A stretch of 64,000 nt of DNA from the NCBI RefSeq assembly GCF_000381745.1, contig NZ_KB906975.1:47441-111440 (forward strand), read 5' to 3'. This DNA comes from Psychromonas ossibalaenae ATCC BAA-1528. Lineage in GTDB: Bacteria; Pseudomonadota; Gammaproteobacteria; Enterobacterales; Psychromonadaceae. The position numbers and the translations under genes were made by a program. This document shows, in pieces, positions 8,075-17,728 of this stretch. Each line of letters starts with the position of its first letter. Positions within the stretch are counted from its first letter, which is position 1. A model generated the notes under the pieces. It was not told the DNA's origin and did no database searches. It saw nothing but the letters and a program-made list of their open reading frames with translations.

Positions 8075-10549
8075 ATGTTTTTGCAAACGTGGGAAGTTAA
8101 ACAGGGTGATCCGGTAAACCGCTTCAGAGTGTCAAAACCGATTGAAGCACGTTTTGCACAGTTTGATGAGCATGAAACGATGACTGATCGTGTGCAGTAT
8201 AAATTTGTCAATGGTTTCGTCGATGTAGGGGATCTGCCATGTAGAAAGATGTTCTGGCAAACTCATGCCGGCCGAGAGGTACTATTAGAGCAGTGCCCTG
8301 AGCTTGCTGATATTTATTTTGCTAACGGCAGCCACCGTGTTGAGTTTTCGGGATTTTCACATTATCCCGTTCATTCGCAAAGGTGGGCTGCATGCACTCT
8401 TCATGCCGATCAAGATGGTGTATTTAAGTTTAATTTATCAACTTGCGGCGGCGTTAGAGTTTGGGTTAACGGGCATCATTATACCGCATTTACGCCTTTT
8501 CAGAGAAATACAGAAAACAGCAGAGTGATAGAACTATCCTTATCTGAAGGCGAAAATGAAATTGTTGTTCACACTGAAGAACTTTTTGAGCGAGACACTT
8601 CATTCTATTTTGAATTACTGTATATCGGCACCAGTAAATTAGCTATTTCCCTTCCGCAAGTATGCACCAATACTCTGCAGAGTCTGGAGCAGTTTACAGC
8701 TGGTTTAAGTGCGAATATTAATATTAATGACCATCACCTTGAACTGAATGTATCAACAAGTTCTGCATATCCAGTCGTATTATCCGGTGAAATAATCGAC
8801 ATGCCTAATGAAGATGAAAATGCTTTTATTATCGAGCCTTTTGCTGTCTCTGGTGATGAGAAAACCATACGTTTACCCCTGCCTGTTGAATTAAAGCCGG
8901 CCCACTACAGTGTTAACATTAATTTTTGCGTAGGTACGCTGTCAATACAAAGGGCATTCGGCGTAAACATTATGCCTTTAGGTAAAGCCCTGCCGCGTCA
9001 AACCTTAGAAGAGCGTAAACAAGCCGCACTGCAGTATTCTGCTCGGGAAGGCATGGGGCGCACTGCAAAATTACTGGCAGTTTTAGAAACCGGTTTGAAT
9101 CTAGAGGATGCTGACGATATTTTAAACAGCACACTTAAAAAAATCAGTTTACGTGAAGACTGTTCCGATTTCTGGATGGTTTCTTTGTTATGGGTCTGGC
9201 ATAACCACGCCAATACTAAGCTGTCAGATAAAAGCTGGGACAGGGTTCGCTCTTCAATATTAGGTTATCGCTACTGGCTGGATGAACCTGGAAATGACTC
9301 TATGTGGTTTTGGAGTGAGAACCATGTTTTATGTTTCCATGTGTCCCAGCTGCTTGCAGGTCAGTTTTTCCCCAATGAGCTGTTTATTTGTTCAGGACGT
9401 AATGGCATCGAGCAGAAACGACTAGCTAAACAGCGCCTCAACCGCTGGTTTGAACATGTCATTGAACATGGTTTAACCGAATGGAATTCATCCTGCTATT
9501 ACCCGATTGATTATATCGGCCTGCTGGCGATTTATCAGTTATCTGATGATTTAGAGCTAAAGGAAAAGGCAGAAAAAGTGATTGACCGCCTGATGATAAT
9601 GGGCGCTGTTCATTATCAGGCAGGCGTAGCTGGAGGCACAATGGGACGTGTCTATGAAAAAGAACTGCTAGCCAATGAAATGACTGAGCTGGCAGGTTTT
9701 GGTCATGTGGCATGGGGAGACGGCTGGCATACGCGGATGTGTGCCTCGCTGCCGCTGTTCTGTATTAGTGATTATAAACCCAGCCGTTTTACTAGCAATC
9801 TCGCCAGGTTATCAGGATTAAATAGTATTGAAGCATTTTATACCCAGGGACTGGATCGCAGTGGAAAAGTGATTGCCTGGAAAGAGCCTGGAGTCATGCT
9901 TTCTTCTGCTGTTGATCATCATACAGGCCAACATGGTCATCAACAGCATGTGGTTGATATTCAATTTGCTCATACCCCTAAAGCAAGAGTCTGGGTTAAT
10001 CACCCCGGTGAAGAATTACCGGGTGGCGACGGGCGCCCGTCATACTGGGCGGGAAACGGTGTGCTGCCGCGAGTGATGCAGTATAAAAATCGTTCCATGA
10101 TGTTGTTCGATCTTGGGGATAAGGCCAGATTAAATTTTACTCACCTTTATCTGCCGGCAGAAAGTATCGAAAAAGTTATCGTCTCTGAGCACTGGTGTTT
10201 CCTATGTTCTGGTAAAGCTTATGCTGCTGTTTCAGCAAGTGAAGGGCTGCAGATGGTAACCGAAGGAGGCACTAGAGGGAAAGAGTTAAGAAGCTATGGG
10301 CAGCATTGCGCCTGGTTTATCGCAGTAGGGCATGGTGATAACGAGGATGATTTTAATAACTTTATGGCTCAGTTTAAAGATCGAGAACTGCTGCGCGGTG
10401 TTGATCCTGAGCCTGTCGTAAAAATCAATGATCCTGTTTATAACGAAATGAAACTAACCTGGTCGGGTCATTTTACTGTTAATAACGGTACTTATCAGTT
10501 TCCTGAAAATGTCATGGTTGATCCGGTCATTAATTTAAATGAGAAATAA
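8075..10549 (+). CDS. Unclassified 824-aa protein, probable oligosaccharide-processing enzyme
   Basis: No signal peptide or membrane segment is visible, so the protein is probably cytoplasmic. The first 300 residues look beta-rich (VNGHHYTAF, GENEIVVH), like the jelly-roll domains that flank glycoside hydrolases. The middle (about 310-620) is helical with many aromatic and acidic residues, such as FWSENHVLCFHVSQLLAGQ, WNSSCYYPIDYIGLLAIYQL and AWGDGWHTRMCASLPL, and suggests an (alpha/alpha) toroid. The last 200 residues again look beta-rich. That three-part build is seen in several hydrolase and lyase families. A GH105 gene follows after five bases, so action on an unsaturated or uronic-acid oligosaccharide is inferred. 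I cannot assign a CAZy family. AAGAGG before the ATG supports the start. Confidence 0.8.
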   Translation: MFLQTWEVKQGDPVNRFRVSKPIEARFAQFDEHETMTDRVQYKFVNGFVDVGDLPCRKMFWQTHAGREVLLEQCPELADIYFANGSHRVEFSGFSHYPVHSQRWAACTLHADQDGVFKFNLSTCGGVRVWVNGHHYTAFTPFQRNTENSRVIELSLSEGENEIVVHTEELFERDTSFYFELLYIGTSKLAISLPQVCTNTLQSLEQFTAGLSANININDHHLELNVSTSSAYPVVLSGEIIDMPNEDENAFIIEPFAVSGDEKTIRLPLPVELKPAHYSVNINFCVGTLSIQRAFGVNIMPLGKALPRQTLEERKQAALQYSAREGMGRTAKLLAVLETGLNLEDADDILNSTLKKISLREDCSDFWMVSLLWVWHNHANTKLSDKSWDRVRSSILGYRYWLDEPGNDSMWFWSENHVLCFHVSQLLAGQFFPNELFICSGRNGIEQKRLAKQRLNRWFEHVIEHGLTEWNSSCYYPIDYIGLLAIYQLSDDLELKEKAEKVIDRLMIMGAVHYQAGVAGGTMGRVYEKELLANEMTELAGFGHVAWGDGWHTRMCASLPLFCISDYKPSRFTSNLARLSGLNSIEAFYTQGLDRSGKVIAWKEPGVMLSSAVDHHTGQHGHQQHVVDIQFAHTPKARVWVNHPGEELPGGDGRPSYWAGNGVLPRVMQYKNRSMMLFDLGDKARLNFTHLYLPAESIEKVIVSEHWCFLCSGKAYAAVSASEGLQMVTEGGTRGKELRSYGQHCAWFIAVGHGDNEDDFNNFMAQFKDRELLRGVDPEPVVKINDPVYNEMKLTWSGHFTVNNGTYQFPENVMVDPVINLNEK

Positions 10550-10554
10550 TAGAA

Positions 10555-11631
10555 ATGAATAATAAATGTTATTTAGAGACGATCCATGCGTTAAGTAACG
10601 GCTTTTGCGGACTTAAAGGAGTCGGGCATTTTAATCCTGATTCTCAAGGGGAGCTAAAAATTGAGTTTGAAGAATGGGAATGGGAAGTAGGTGTTGGTTT
10701 ATATGGCTTTTGGCAGTATGCAGATCATATTAAAAGTGAAAAATTGATTGATGCGCTCGCTGACTGGTATGGGTCTCAGCTGAAAAAGGGACTGCCTGCA
10801 CCTCAAATTAATACAACGGCTCCCATGCTGACCTTAGTACTGCTGGCTGAGCACTTAGATAGAAGTGAATGGAAAAAAGATATTGAGCAGTGGGCTGATT
10901 ATTTAATGGAACATTTTCCGCGTGTTGACGGCTGCGGTTTTCAACACGTTGTAAAAGAGAGAATAAACGAAGGTCAGTTATGGGACGATACTCTGTTTAT
11001 GACCGGTTTATTTTTAGCAAAAGCAGGTGAATATTTACAACGTCCGGAATTAACTGCAGAAGCCGAACTGCAGTTTCTTGTTCATGCCCATTATTTAACC
11101 AATGTGAAAACGGGACTTTGGTATCACGGGTGGACATCAGTACATAAACATCATTTTGCAGATGCATATTGGGCGAGAGGAAATGCATGGATAACCGTTG
11201 CAATTCCAGAATTGTTCTCCTTATTACCTAACGGGATAAGTCCCGCTGTACAAATGCATCTAAGTGCAATATTAAATGCGCAGATAGAAACATTAACTAC
11301 GCTTCAGAGCCAGTCCGGCATGTGGCATACCCTGCTTGATGATCCTGCTTCGCCGTTGGAATCATCCGCTACAGCAGGTATTGCCTGCGGCATATTAAAA
11401 GCTCATCGAATGGGGCTGGTGAATGATAAAGCAAAAAATGCCGCAGACCAGGCAGTTTCCGCTGTTATGTCTCGAATTGATGAGCAGGGAATTGTACTTG
11501 AAGCTTCTGACGGCACTGCGATGGGGCACGACCTGCAGTATTACTTTGATATAAAAAATGCTCCCGTTCCCTATGCTCAGGCATTAGCCATGATGCTGAT
11601 GATCGAAGTTATTAAGGGGGAGAAAGAATAA
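10555..11631 (+). CDS. GH105/GH88-type unsaturated uronyl hydrolase
   Basis: A 358-aa (alpha/alpha)6-barrel protein of the YteR/RhiN type. These enzymes remove the 4,5-unsaturated uronic acid left at the non-reducing end of oligosaccharides by polysaccharide lyases. Supporting motifs are APQINTTAPMLTL, the acidic LWDDTLFMTG with the likely catalytic Asp, WYHGW, YWARGNAW and SSATAGIACGILKAHRMG. No signal peptide is present, so cleavage would occur in the cytoplasm after uptake. It starts five bases after the preceding gene and is clearly in the same operon. Whether the substrate is pectin-, ulvan- or glycosaminoglycan-like cannot be told from the sequence. Confidence 0.88.
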   Translation: MNNKCYLETIHALSNGFCGLKGVGHFNPDSQGELKIEFEEWEWEVGVGLYGFWQYADHIKSEKLIDALADWYGSQLKKGLPAPQINTTAPMLTLVLLAEHLDRSEWKKDIEQWADYLMEHFPRVDGCGFQHVVKERINEGQLWDDTLFMTGLFLAKAGEYLQRPELTAEAELQFLVHAHYLTNVKTGLWYHGWTSVHKHHFADAYWARGNAWITVAIPELFSLLPNGISPAVQMHLSAILNAQIETLTTLQSQSGMWHTLLDDPASPLESSATAGIACGILKAHRMGLVNDKAKNAADQAVSAVMSRIDEQGIVLEASDGTAMGHDLQYYFDIKNAPVPYAQALAMMLMIEVIKGEKE

Positions 11632-11715
11632 CGATAACTCAATAAGCAGATCGGTACCCGTTCGTCATATTTAGAAATGTTTAATGCAGATAATATAACT
11701 AAAAGGCAGTCAATA

Positions 11716-13227
11716 ATGAGTAATACAACAAATAGAAAGGTTGGATGGAAAAATATAGTCGCTTGGGGCTCCGGCGATATCTTCGGTAGTGGTGCCGGTA
11801 CTATTATCGGTTTATGGATGCTTTACTTCTACACGCAGGTTGCCGGTTTATCGCCAATACAGGCCGGCTCAATTTTTGCGATTGCAAAGTTCTGGGATGC
11901 ATTTACAGATCCGATAGTTGCTTATATCACCGATAATATTCGCACCCGATTCGGCCGAAGACGTGTATTTATTTTATTTGGCGCGCCGTTTTTATTAGTC
12001 TTCGGTTTGATGTTCATGTCAGGCTTCGGCTTTATGTATTATTTAGCAACCTACCTGCTGTTTAATACGATGAGTACCGTGGTAATGACACCATACAGTA
12101 CTTTGCCGAATGAAATGACTAATGACTACAATACACGTACAAAGATGAGCAGCTGCCGAATGACATTCGGTCAAATTACTGCTTTTGTGGTTACTTTAAT
12201 ACCTGGTTTGATTATGGCTAAGGTTGCAGATCAAGCAACTGCATTTATGTACATTGGTATGCTTTTCGCCGTGATATTTACATTACCCTGGGTATTTATT
12301 TATCGCTATACATGGGAATGTGCTCCAGAAGATTTACCTCCAAAAGAAAATGTTGGTGGCATTAAACCAACAATGATCCATTTGTACAAAGAGATGGCGA
12401 CGACATTCCAGATAAAAATATTTCGCTTTCATTTAATGATGTATATCGGCGGCTCGGTTGCTTTAGACCTGTTTGGTGCTTTATTTATGCACTATATGAC
12501 ACTTGTACTGGCTATGACGCCAACAGAAGGGGGCACTGCATTAAGTGCAATGACTTTGATGCAGTTCTTCGGGGTAACATTATTTACCTGGGTTGCACTA
12601 AAGCTGGGTAATGCAAATGCGTTTAAGGGGGCGGTTATCCTGTTATTTATCAGTTTACTGTATTTTGCTCTGCTGCCGGCAGTTGATACAAATATGACTT
12701 TCTGGATTATTGGCGGTACCACAATCATGGGCCTTGCCCGGGGCGGAATCTATTTAATTCCCTGGGTTGTATTCAACTCTGTACCCGATGTAGATGAAGC
12801 TTTGTCAGGCAAGCGTCGAGCAGGAATTTTCTCTGGTGTAATGACGCTTTCTCGTAAAATCTGTCAGGCAAGTGCAATGCTTATAGCAAGTATCGGCCTG
12901 CAGTTATTAGGTTTTGAATCTGGTGCTGAGCAGCAAACTCTTGAGACGACAGAAGGTATTTACTGGCTGTTTATATTAGCTCCTACAGTCCTTGCACTTA
13001 TTGCTTTTTATGGTGCAACTAAATTTAAATTAAATAAGGAAAATCATGCGGTTCTTGTTTCTGAGGTCAATCGTCTAAAAGCAGGAGGAGATAAAAAACA
13101 GGTAACTCCTGAAGCCAGAGAAACAATTGAAATGCTCACCGGCTGGGAATATGAGTATATCTGGGGCAATAAGAAATTAAAAAAAGAGAGGGCTGCACTT
13201 GCTAAGCAGAACAGTGGATTAATTTAG
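11716..13227 (+). CDS. GPH-family sodium:sugar symporter (MelB-like)
   Basis: A 503-aa, 12-TM transporter of the glycoside-pentoside-hexuronide:cation family. The N-terminal FWDAFTDPIVAYITDN contains the two aspartates that bind the coupling cation in MelB, and TRFGRRRVFILFG is the usual loop. I prefer the ATG at 11716 with AAAAGG in front; an upstream ATG at 11677 has no ribosome-binding site. It lies 84 bases after the GH105 gene and should import the oligosaccharide these enzymes process. A hairpin terminator follows at 13247-13275. Confidence 0.88.
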   Translation: MSNTTNRKVGWKNIVAWGSGDIFGSGAGTIIGLWMLYFYTQVAGLSPIQAGSIFAIAKFWDAFTDPIVAYITDNIRTRFGRRRVFILFGAPFLLVFGLMFMSGFGFMYYLATYLLFNTMSTVVMTPYSTLPNEMTNDYNTRTKMSSCRMTFGQITAFVVTLIPGLIMAKVADQATAFMYIGMLFAVIFTLPWVFIYRYTWECAPEDLPPKENVGGIKPTMIHLYKEMATTFQIKIFRFHLMMYIGGSVALDLFGALFMHYMTLVLAMTPTEGGTALSAMTLMQFFGVTLFTWVALKLGNANAFKGAVILLFISLLYFALLPAVDTNMTFWIIGGTTIMGLARGGIYLIPWVVFNSVPDVDEALSGKRRAGIFSGVMTLSRKICQASAMLIASIGLQLLGFESGAEQQTLETTEGIYWLFILAPTVLALIAFYGATKFKLNKENHAVLVSEVNRLKAGGDKKQVTPEARETIEMLTGWEYEYIWGNKKLKKERAALAKQNSGLI

Positions 13228-13246
13228 CGACAGTGCAATAAGTGTA

Positions 13247-13275
13247 TAAGCAGCTCTATTGGGCTGCTTATTTTT
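13247..13275 (+). terminator. Rho-independent terminator after the GPH symporter
   Basis: TAAGCAGC pairs with GCTGCTTA around an 8-nt loop, followed by TTTTT. It separates the symporter from the next transporter gene, which begins 33 bases later and would need read-through or its own promoter. Confidence 0.8.
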
Positions 13276-13307
13276 AAAGTGGATCGGCAAAGGTTGAGTC
13301 AGAAAAT

Positions 13308-14489
13308 ATGAGTAAATATTCTTCAATAGGGGTAATCAGCCCTGTGTTTTTTATATGGGGTTTTTTAACATCATTAAATGCTGTCATGGTGCCTTATATG
13401 CAGAAAATTTTTGAATTATCTTACAGCAGCTCAATGTTAGTACAGATAGTGTTTTATTCTGCACCTTTTTTAGCTTGTATACCTGCGTCAAAATTGATGA
13501 AGATCGTCGGCTATAAAAAAACATTAATATTGAGTTTGTCTTTAATGTTTCTGGGGAGCCTGCTGATATATCCGGCGTTGGAAATGTTATCTTTTTATGC
13601 TGTATTAGGGGCGATATTTATTATTGCTTTAGGGGTCGCGTCACTGCAGGTGGTCGGAAATCCTTGTGTTCTCGTTGCCGGCAGTCCGCAGAATGCCGCG
13701 TCAAGATTAACCTTTTGTTCTGCGATGAACTCTCTGGGAACAACAATTTCACCATATATTGTGGTTTCAATTCTGCTGACTATAACGGTTATGAGTTCTG
13801 AGAATATAGCTGGACAATTGACTGTCCCATATTTACTCTGTGCGGCATTTACATTACTCATTATTTTTATAGTGATAAAACATTCATTTCCAGAATCAAA
13901 ACCTGTCGTAGAAAATGTCACACCGACAGGCAGTTCATTGTTAAATGAGAGAACGTTTTTATTCGGAGTACTGGCTATCTTCTGTTACGTAGGTGCAGAG
14001 ATAAGCATCGCAACGTTTATGCTTAGTTACATCAGTCATGATGATCTAGGCGGGTTACATTTTGATACAGCGGCGAAATTTGTTGCTTTTTACTGGGCGG
14101 GCTCCATGGTCGGACGGTTAATCGGACCGGTTATTTTCCGTTATATTTCAGCTTTAGATATGCTCCTCATTAATGTCGTTACTGCTGCTTGTTTATTAGT
14201 TTTTGCTATGAATATTGGCGGAAATATGGGGGTTGCTTCATTAGTTCTAATCGGATTATGTAATTCAATTATGTATCCCGTTATTTTTTCTACTGCGTTA
14301 AAGGGGCTCGGAGACAATATTGAGCGAGGATCGGCAGTGTTAGTCATGGCTGGTATCGGCGGCGCAGCCTGGTCAATGATACAGGCATTCACCGCGGATC
14401 AATTAAACTTAGGCATCTCATTTGTTGTTCCTCTTAGTGCATATTTAGTCATTTTGGGTTTTTCACTTCACTGCAGAATGTTGAAATAA
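13308..14489 (+). CDS. MFS sugar permease, FucP/GluP-like
   Basis: A 393-aa, 12-TM major facilitator protein. FFIWGFLTSLNAVMVPYMQKIFELSY near the N-terminus (the fucose/glucose permease signature, quoted here in part) and LQVVGNPCVLVAG in TM4 fit the FucP/GluP branch, which imports monosaccharides with protons. In this locus it may take up a monosaccharide released from the polymer. The start lacks a strong ribosome-binding site. Specificity cannot be read from the sequence. Confidence 0.82.
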   Translation: MSKYSSIGVISPVFFIWGFLTSLNAVMVPYMQKIFELSYSSSMLVQIVFYSAPFLACIPASKLMKIVGYKKTLILSLSLMFLGSLLIYPALEMLSFYAVLGAIFIIALGVASLQVVGNPCVLVAGSPQNAASRLTFCSAMNSLGTTISPYIVVSILLTITVMSSENIAGQLTVPYLLCAAFTLLIIFIVIKHSFPESKPVVENVTPTGSSLLNERTFLFGVLAIFCYVGAEISIATFMLSYISHDDLGGLHFDTAAKFVAFYWAGSMVGRLIGPVIFRYISALDMLLINVVTAACLLVFAMNIGGNMGVASLVLIGLCNSIMYPVIFSTALKGLGDNIERGSAVLVMAGIGGAAWSMIQAFTADQLNLGISFVVPLSAYLVILGFSLHCRMLK

Positions 14490-14742
14490 ATTTCTAGCTG
14501 TTCAGCACTCTGACGGCGGTTTCCTGCCGGCAGAAATAAACAACGTTTTACTGACAATTAGCAGAACGCTTTTTATGCGGCTCTGTATCAGCTGTGTTCT
14601 GCCTTTAGAAAAGTTAAGGGGGTGTCTATATGTAGAAAGCATGTTCTTCCGAGGCATGATTATTATAACTCGGTTTATGGTCAGCCTGCGCATCATGTTC
14701 GCGTAAAAATACTACTAAAAATATAACTTTGGAAACTTATTT

Positions 14743-15852
14743 ATGAAATTTTTTAAGATATCTATTACAGCAGCGGCTATAGCCGTATCATTCACCGCTA
14801 CTGCCGGAATTAATATTATTGATAATGAAAAAGGCATTTTTTCTATCGGTGGCGATGTTGAATTTGATTTGAACTATCAAGAAAAGACTAATGAAGCTGC
14901 TGGTGATGACAACTCACACTTTGATCAAACTGGTCGTATTCTGATTGAACTTGCCGGCGAACGTAATACAGATTCCGGTTATTTATTAAAATTTAAAGCG
15001 CAGCCGTTGATGGATAGCTCTGGTGTTATTAATCTCGATGATTCATGGTTTTCTTTTGGAATAAAGGACAGCTGGGAGGTGAAGTTAGGGCGTTTTGAAG
15101 CATATGATATGTTCCCTGTTGGTCAGGATACGTTCCTAGAATATTCAGGCGATACTGCTAATGATCTTTATACGGATAATGCCGGTTATATGTACCAGGT
15201 AAAAGAGGGGCGAGGCCGTGGAGGACAGACAGGACAGTTAATGTATAGCCAGACGTTTGGAAATTTATATACTGAAGTTTCCACTATGATTGGTGATCGC
15301 TCTGATTTATTTACCGACACTTATCACGGTAAAGAAATTGAAGGCTCTGGTGATTCAATTATTGTACGTCCTGTTATCGCTTACCAGATCAATAATTTTC
15401 GAGTAGCTGCTTCTATGGAAGCTAATTTAGTTAAAGATGCAATAACATTTGTAGACGGCAGTGAAGGTGACGTAGGTAACCGTATCGGTTATGGTCTATC
15501 TGCAAATTACACCCAAGGTGATCTTTCAGTAAACGTAAATGTAGCTTACCTTGATGCACTGAATGAAGCGGATTCATCCTTAGGGCTTAATGTTTTATGG
15601 AAAGGCTTCGGGGTTGGTTATATTCACGGTGTAAATGATTTTGATGCTGCTTCCGGCTGGCACGATGGAAAAATTGAAGTTCAGACGGCTTACACTTCCT
15701 ATGAGTTCGCTGATATTTTTGATGTTGAAGATTTTTCAATCTACGTCGGCGCTTATCATACTAATCTGAGCGATAAAGGTGTTTCACTTGCTAGTAACTT
15801 CGCTGAAGGCGATGATATGGGCGGGCGTCTTCGATTTAAATACTTATTCTAA
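14743..15852 (+). CDS. Carbohydrate-type outer-membrane porin
   Basis: A 369-aa protein with a clear signal peptide (about 1-22, ending TATAG), many alternating beta strands with aromatic girdles and a C-terminal phenylalanine (LRFKYLF), the mark of outer-membrane barrels. It ends the carbohydrate locus and presumably lets the oligosaccharides cross the outer membrane. The sequence looks more like glycoporins of the RafY type than the general porin at 30526. The 250 bases before it contain no convincing gene. Confidence 0.82.
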   Translation: MKFFKISITAAAIAVSFTATAGINIIDNEKGIFSIGGDVEFDLNYQEKTNEAAGDDNSHFDQTGRILIELAGERNTDSGYLLKFKAQPLMDSSGVINLDDSWFSFGIKDSWEVKLGRFEAYDMFPVGQDTFLEYSGDTANDLYTDNAGYMYQVKEGRGRGGQTGQLMYSQTFGNLYTEVSTMIGDRSDLFTDTYHGKEIEGSGDSIIVRPVIAYQINNFRVAASMEANLVKDAITFVDGSEGDVGNRIGYGLSANYTQGDLSVNVNVAYLDALNEADSSLGLNVLWKGFGVGYIHGVNDFDAASGWHDGKIEVQTAYTSYEFADIFDVEDFSIYVGAYHTNLSDKGVSLASNFAEGDDMGGRLRFKYLF

Positions 15853-15910
15853 AGGTTTTTCGTATAACTATTTTGTCAGAGATGATCATTTATAGTGGCG
15901 GTATTAGAAG

Positions 15911-15970
15911 AAAAAAGTAGAAGTTCAACAATAAAACGGAGAGCTAAATTGTGTGTGTAGAACTTCTACT
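15911..15970 (-). terminator. Long-loop terminator-like hairpin downstream of ptsG
   Basis: Read on the minus strand, an 11-bp perfect inverted repeat (AGTAGAAGTTC/GAACTTCTACT, 15960-15970 and 15916-15926) encloses a 33-nt loop and is followed by TTTTTT. It lies 43 bases past the ptsG stop. A second GC-rich hairpin (about 15980-16003) sits between. The long loop is unusual and could hold a separate RNA element. Confidence 0.55.
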
Positions 15971-16012
15971 GAAACTATAAGGCCGGCGGTAAGCCAGCCT
16001 TATGAAACTTAC

Positions 16013-17419
16013 TTATTTAGCTAAGTAAGCTTCCATATCTGTTTTAAGGTTATCAGATTTAGTACCGAAGATAGCTTGAACACCGTTACCAGAGACAACA
16101 ACACCTGCTGCACCTAGTTTCTTAAGTTCAGCTTTATCAACTAATGCGATATCGTTAACACTGATACGTAGACGTGTAATACATGCATCTAAGTTTTCAA
16201 TGTTAGCTTTACCACCGAATGCAGCAACTAATAGAATTGCCATTTCAGAGCTGTTTACATGTACTTCTTCTTCAGCTTCTTCATCTTCACGACCTGGAGT
16301 CTTAAGGTCAAGTGCTTTGATTACAATACGGAATAATGTGTAGTAAATAGCTGCGTAAACAAGACCGATAACAACGAAGTAAATCATTTTTTCAGCGTTT
16401 GCAGAAAGTACTAAGAAATCAATTAAACCATGTGAGAATGAAGTACCGTGAACCATACCCAGCATGTTAGTTACAACAAATGCAGAACCAGCAAGTAGAG
16501 CGTGGATTGCGTATAGTACTGGTGCTACGAATAGGAATGCAAATTCGATCGGCTCAGTAATACCTGTTAAGAATGAAGTTAACGCGGCAGATGCCATGAT
16601 ACCCATTACTTTAGCGCGGTTTTCTGGTTTTGCTGAATGTGCAATTGCGATTGCAGCAGCAGGTAAACCAAACATTTTGAACATGTAACCACCAGCTAAT
16701 TGACCGAAACCGTTACCGGCAGCACGAGTTGCATCGTCAGCAGACAGGTAACAAGTTAAAATACCGTTAAGCTGCTCGCCTGAAGCACTAGTACATGAAC
16801 CAGCTTCAAAGAAGAAAGGTACATTCCAGATATGGTGAAGACCAAATGGAATTAATGAACGCTCAACTACGCCGTAGATACCAAAAGCAACAGTAGGGTT
16901 TTGATGTGCAGCCCAGTCAGAGAATGCCGCAATAGCAGAGCCGATTGGAGGCCAGATAACTGCAAGTACAGCACCCATAACGATAGCTGATAAGCCGGTC
17001 ATGATTGGAACCGCACGTTTACCTGCAAAGAAACCTAAGTATTCAGGTAATGTGATGTTGTAGAAGCGGTTAAACATAGCCGCTGCGATACCACCGGCGA
17101 TGATACCGCCTAGTACACCTGTGTTTGCACCTGGTGCTAATGTTTCAACAGTCTGCATCATGATGTAGTAACCTACAGCAGCGGCAAGACCTGCAACACC
17201 GTCATTTTTTGTAAAACCTAAAGCAACACCAATAGCGAATAATAACGCCATGTTACCAAAAACAGCACCACCGGCTTGTTCCATCAGCTGTGAAACAACT
17301 TCAGGTAAAATGGCGAATTTAGCTGCACCTACACCCAGTAGAATACCGGCTATCGGTAATACTGATACAGGAAGCATTAAAGACTTCCCTACTTTTTGTA
17401 AACTTCCAAATATATTCAT
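16013..17419 (-). CDS. ptsG: Glucose-specific PTS enzyme IIBC
   Basis: A 468-aa membrane protein that imports and phosphorylates glucose. The IIC domain (about 1-365) has ten or so membrane segments, including the conserved [18 protein letters not shown] and [16 protein letters not shown] linker rich in glutamate leads to the IIB domain, where the cysteine of [10 protein letters not shown] is phosphorylated; [17 protein letters not shown] follows. Order and length match E. coli PtsG, including the lack of a fused IIA domain. The start at 17419 has GGAGAG five bases upstream. Related PTS permeases for N-acetylglucosamine or maltose are less similar. Confidence 0.93.
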   Translation of the reverse strand: MNIFGSLQKVGKSLMLPVSVLPIAGILLGVGAAKFAILPEVVSQLMEQAGGAVFGNMALLFAIGVALGFTKNDGVAGLAAAVGYYIMMQTVETLAPGANTGVLGGIIAGGIAAAMFNRFYNITLPEYLGFFAGKRAVPIMTGLSAIVMGAVLAVIWPPIGSAIAAFSDWAAHQNPTVAFGIYGVVERSLIPFGLHHIWNVPFFFEAGSCTSASGEQLNGILTCYLSADDATRAAGNGFGQLAGGYMFKMFGLPAAAIAIAHSAKPENRAKVMGIMASAALTSFLTGITEPIEFAFLFVAPVLYAIHALLAGSAFVVTNMLGMVHGTSFSHGLIDFLVLSANAEKMIYFVVIGLVYAAIYYTLFRIVIKALDLKTPGREDEEAEEEVHVNSSEMAILLVAAFGGKANIENLDACITRLRISVNDIALVDKAELKKLGAAGVVVSGNGVQAIFGTKSDNLKTDMEAYLAK

Positions 17420-17667
17420 AACAACTCTCCAGTTAGTAATTTCGAGGTAAAAAATCGAATATTTCAATTTAATTGCGGTGAGTATATACGGGAAGAAATA
17501 AAAAGCATGACGCAAGGATCACATTTACAAGTAAGTTACATTTACTTACACAAAAGGGGGGGATTGTTACTTTCTGTTACAAAAGTATAATTGAAGGTTT
17601 AGTTTTGTTGTTATATCTATATGTTTTTTAAAGGCTGGGTCTTGCTGCCTGTAGTAAATATTTTTAC

Positions 17668-17711
17668 AAAGACTTAAGTTCAGATAAATGCTTATCTGAA
17701 TTTAAGTCTTT
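17668..17711. terminator. Long hairpin downstream of dbpA
   Basis: Two 20-base arms (starting AAAGACTTAA and ending TTAAGTCTTT) pair with one mismatch around a 4-nt loop, with T-rich flanks. It lies 18 bases beyond the dbpA stop and probably ends that minus-strand transcript. Confidence 0.7.
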
Positions 17712-17728
17712 TGAATGATAATAAATTG

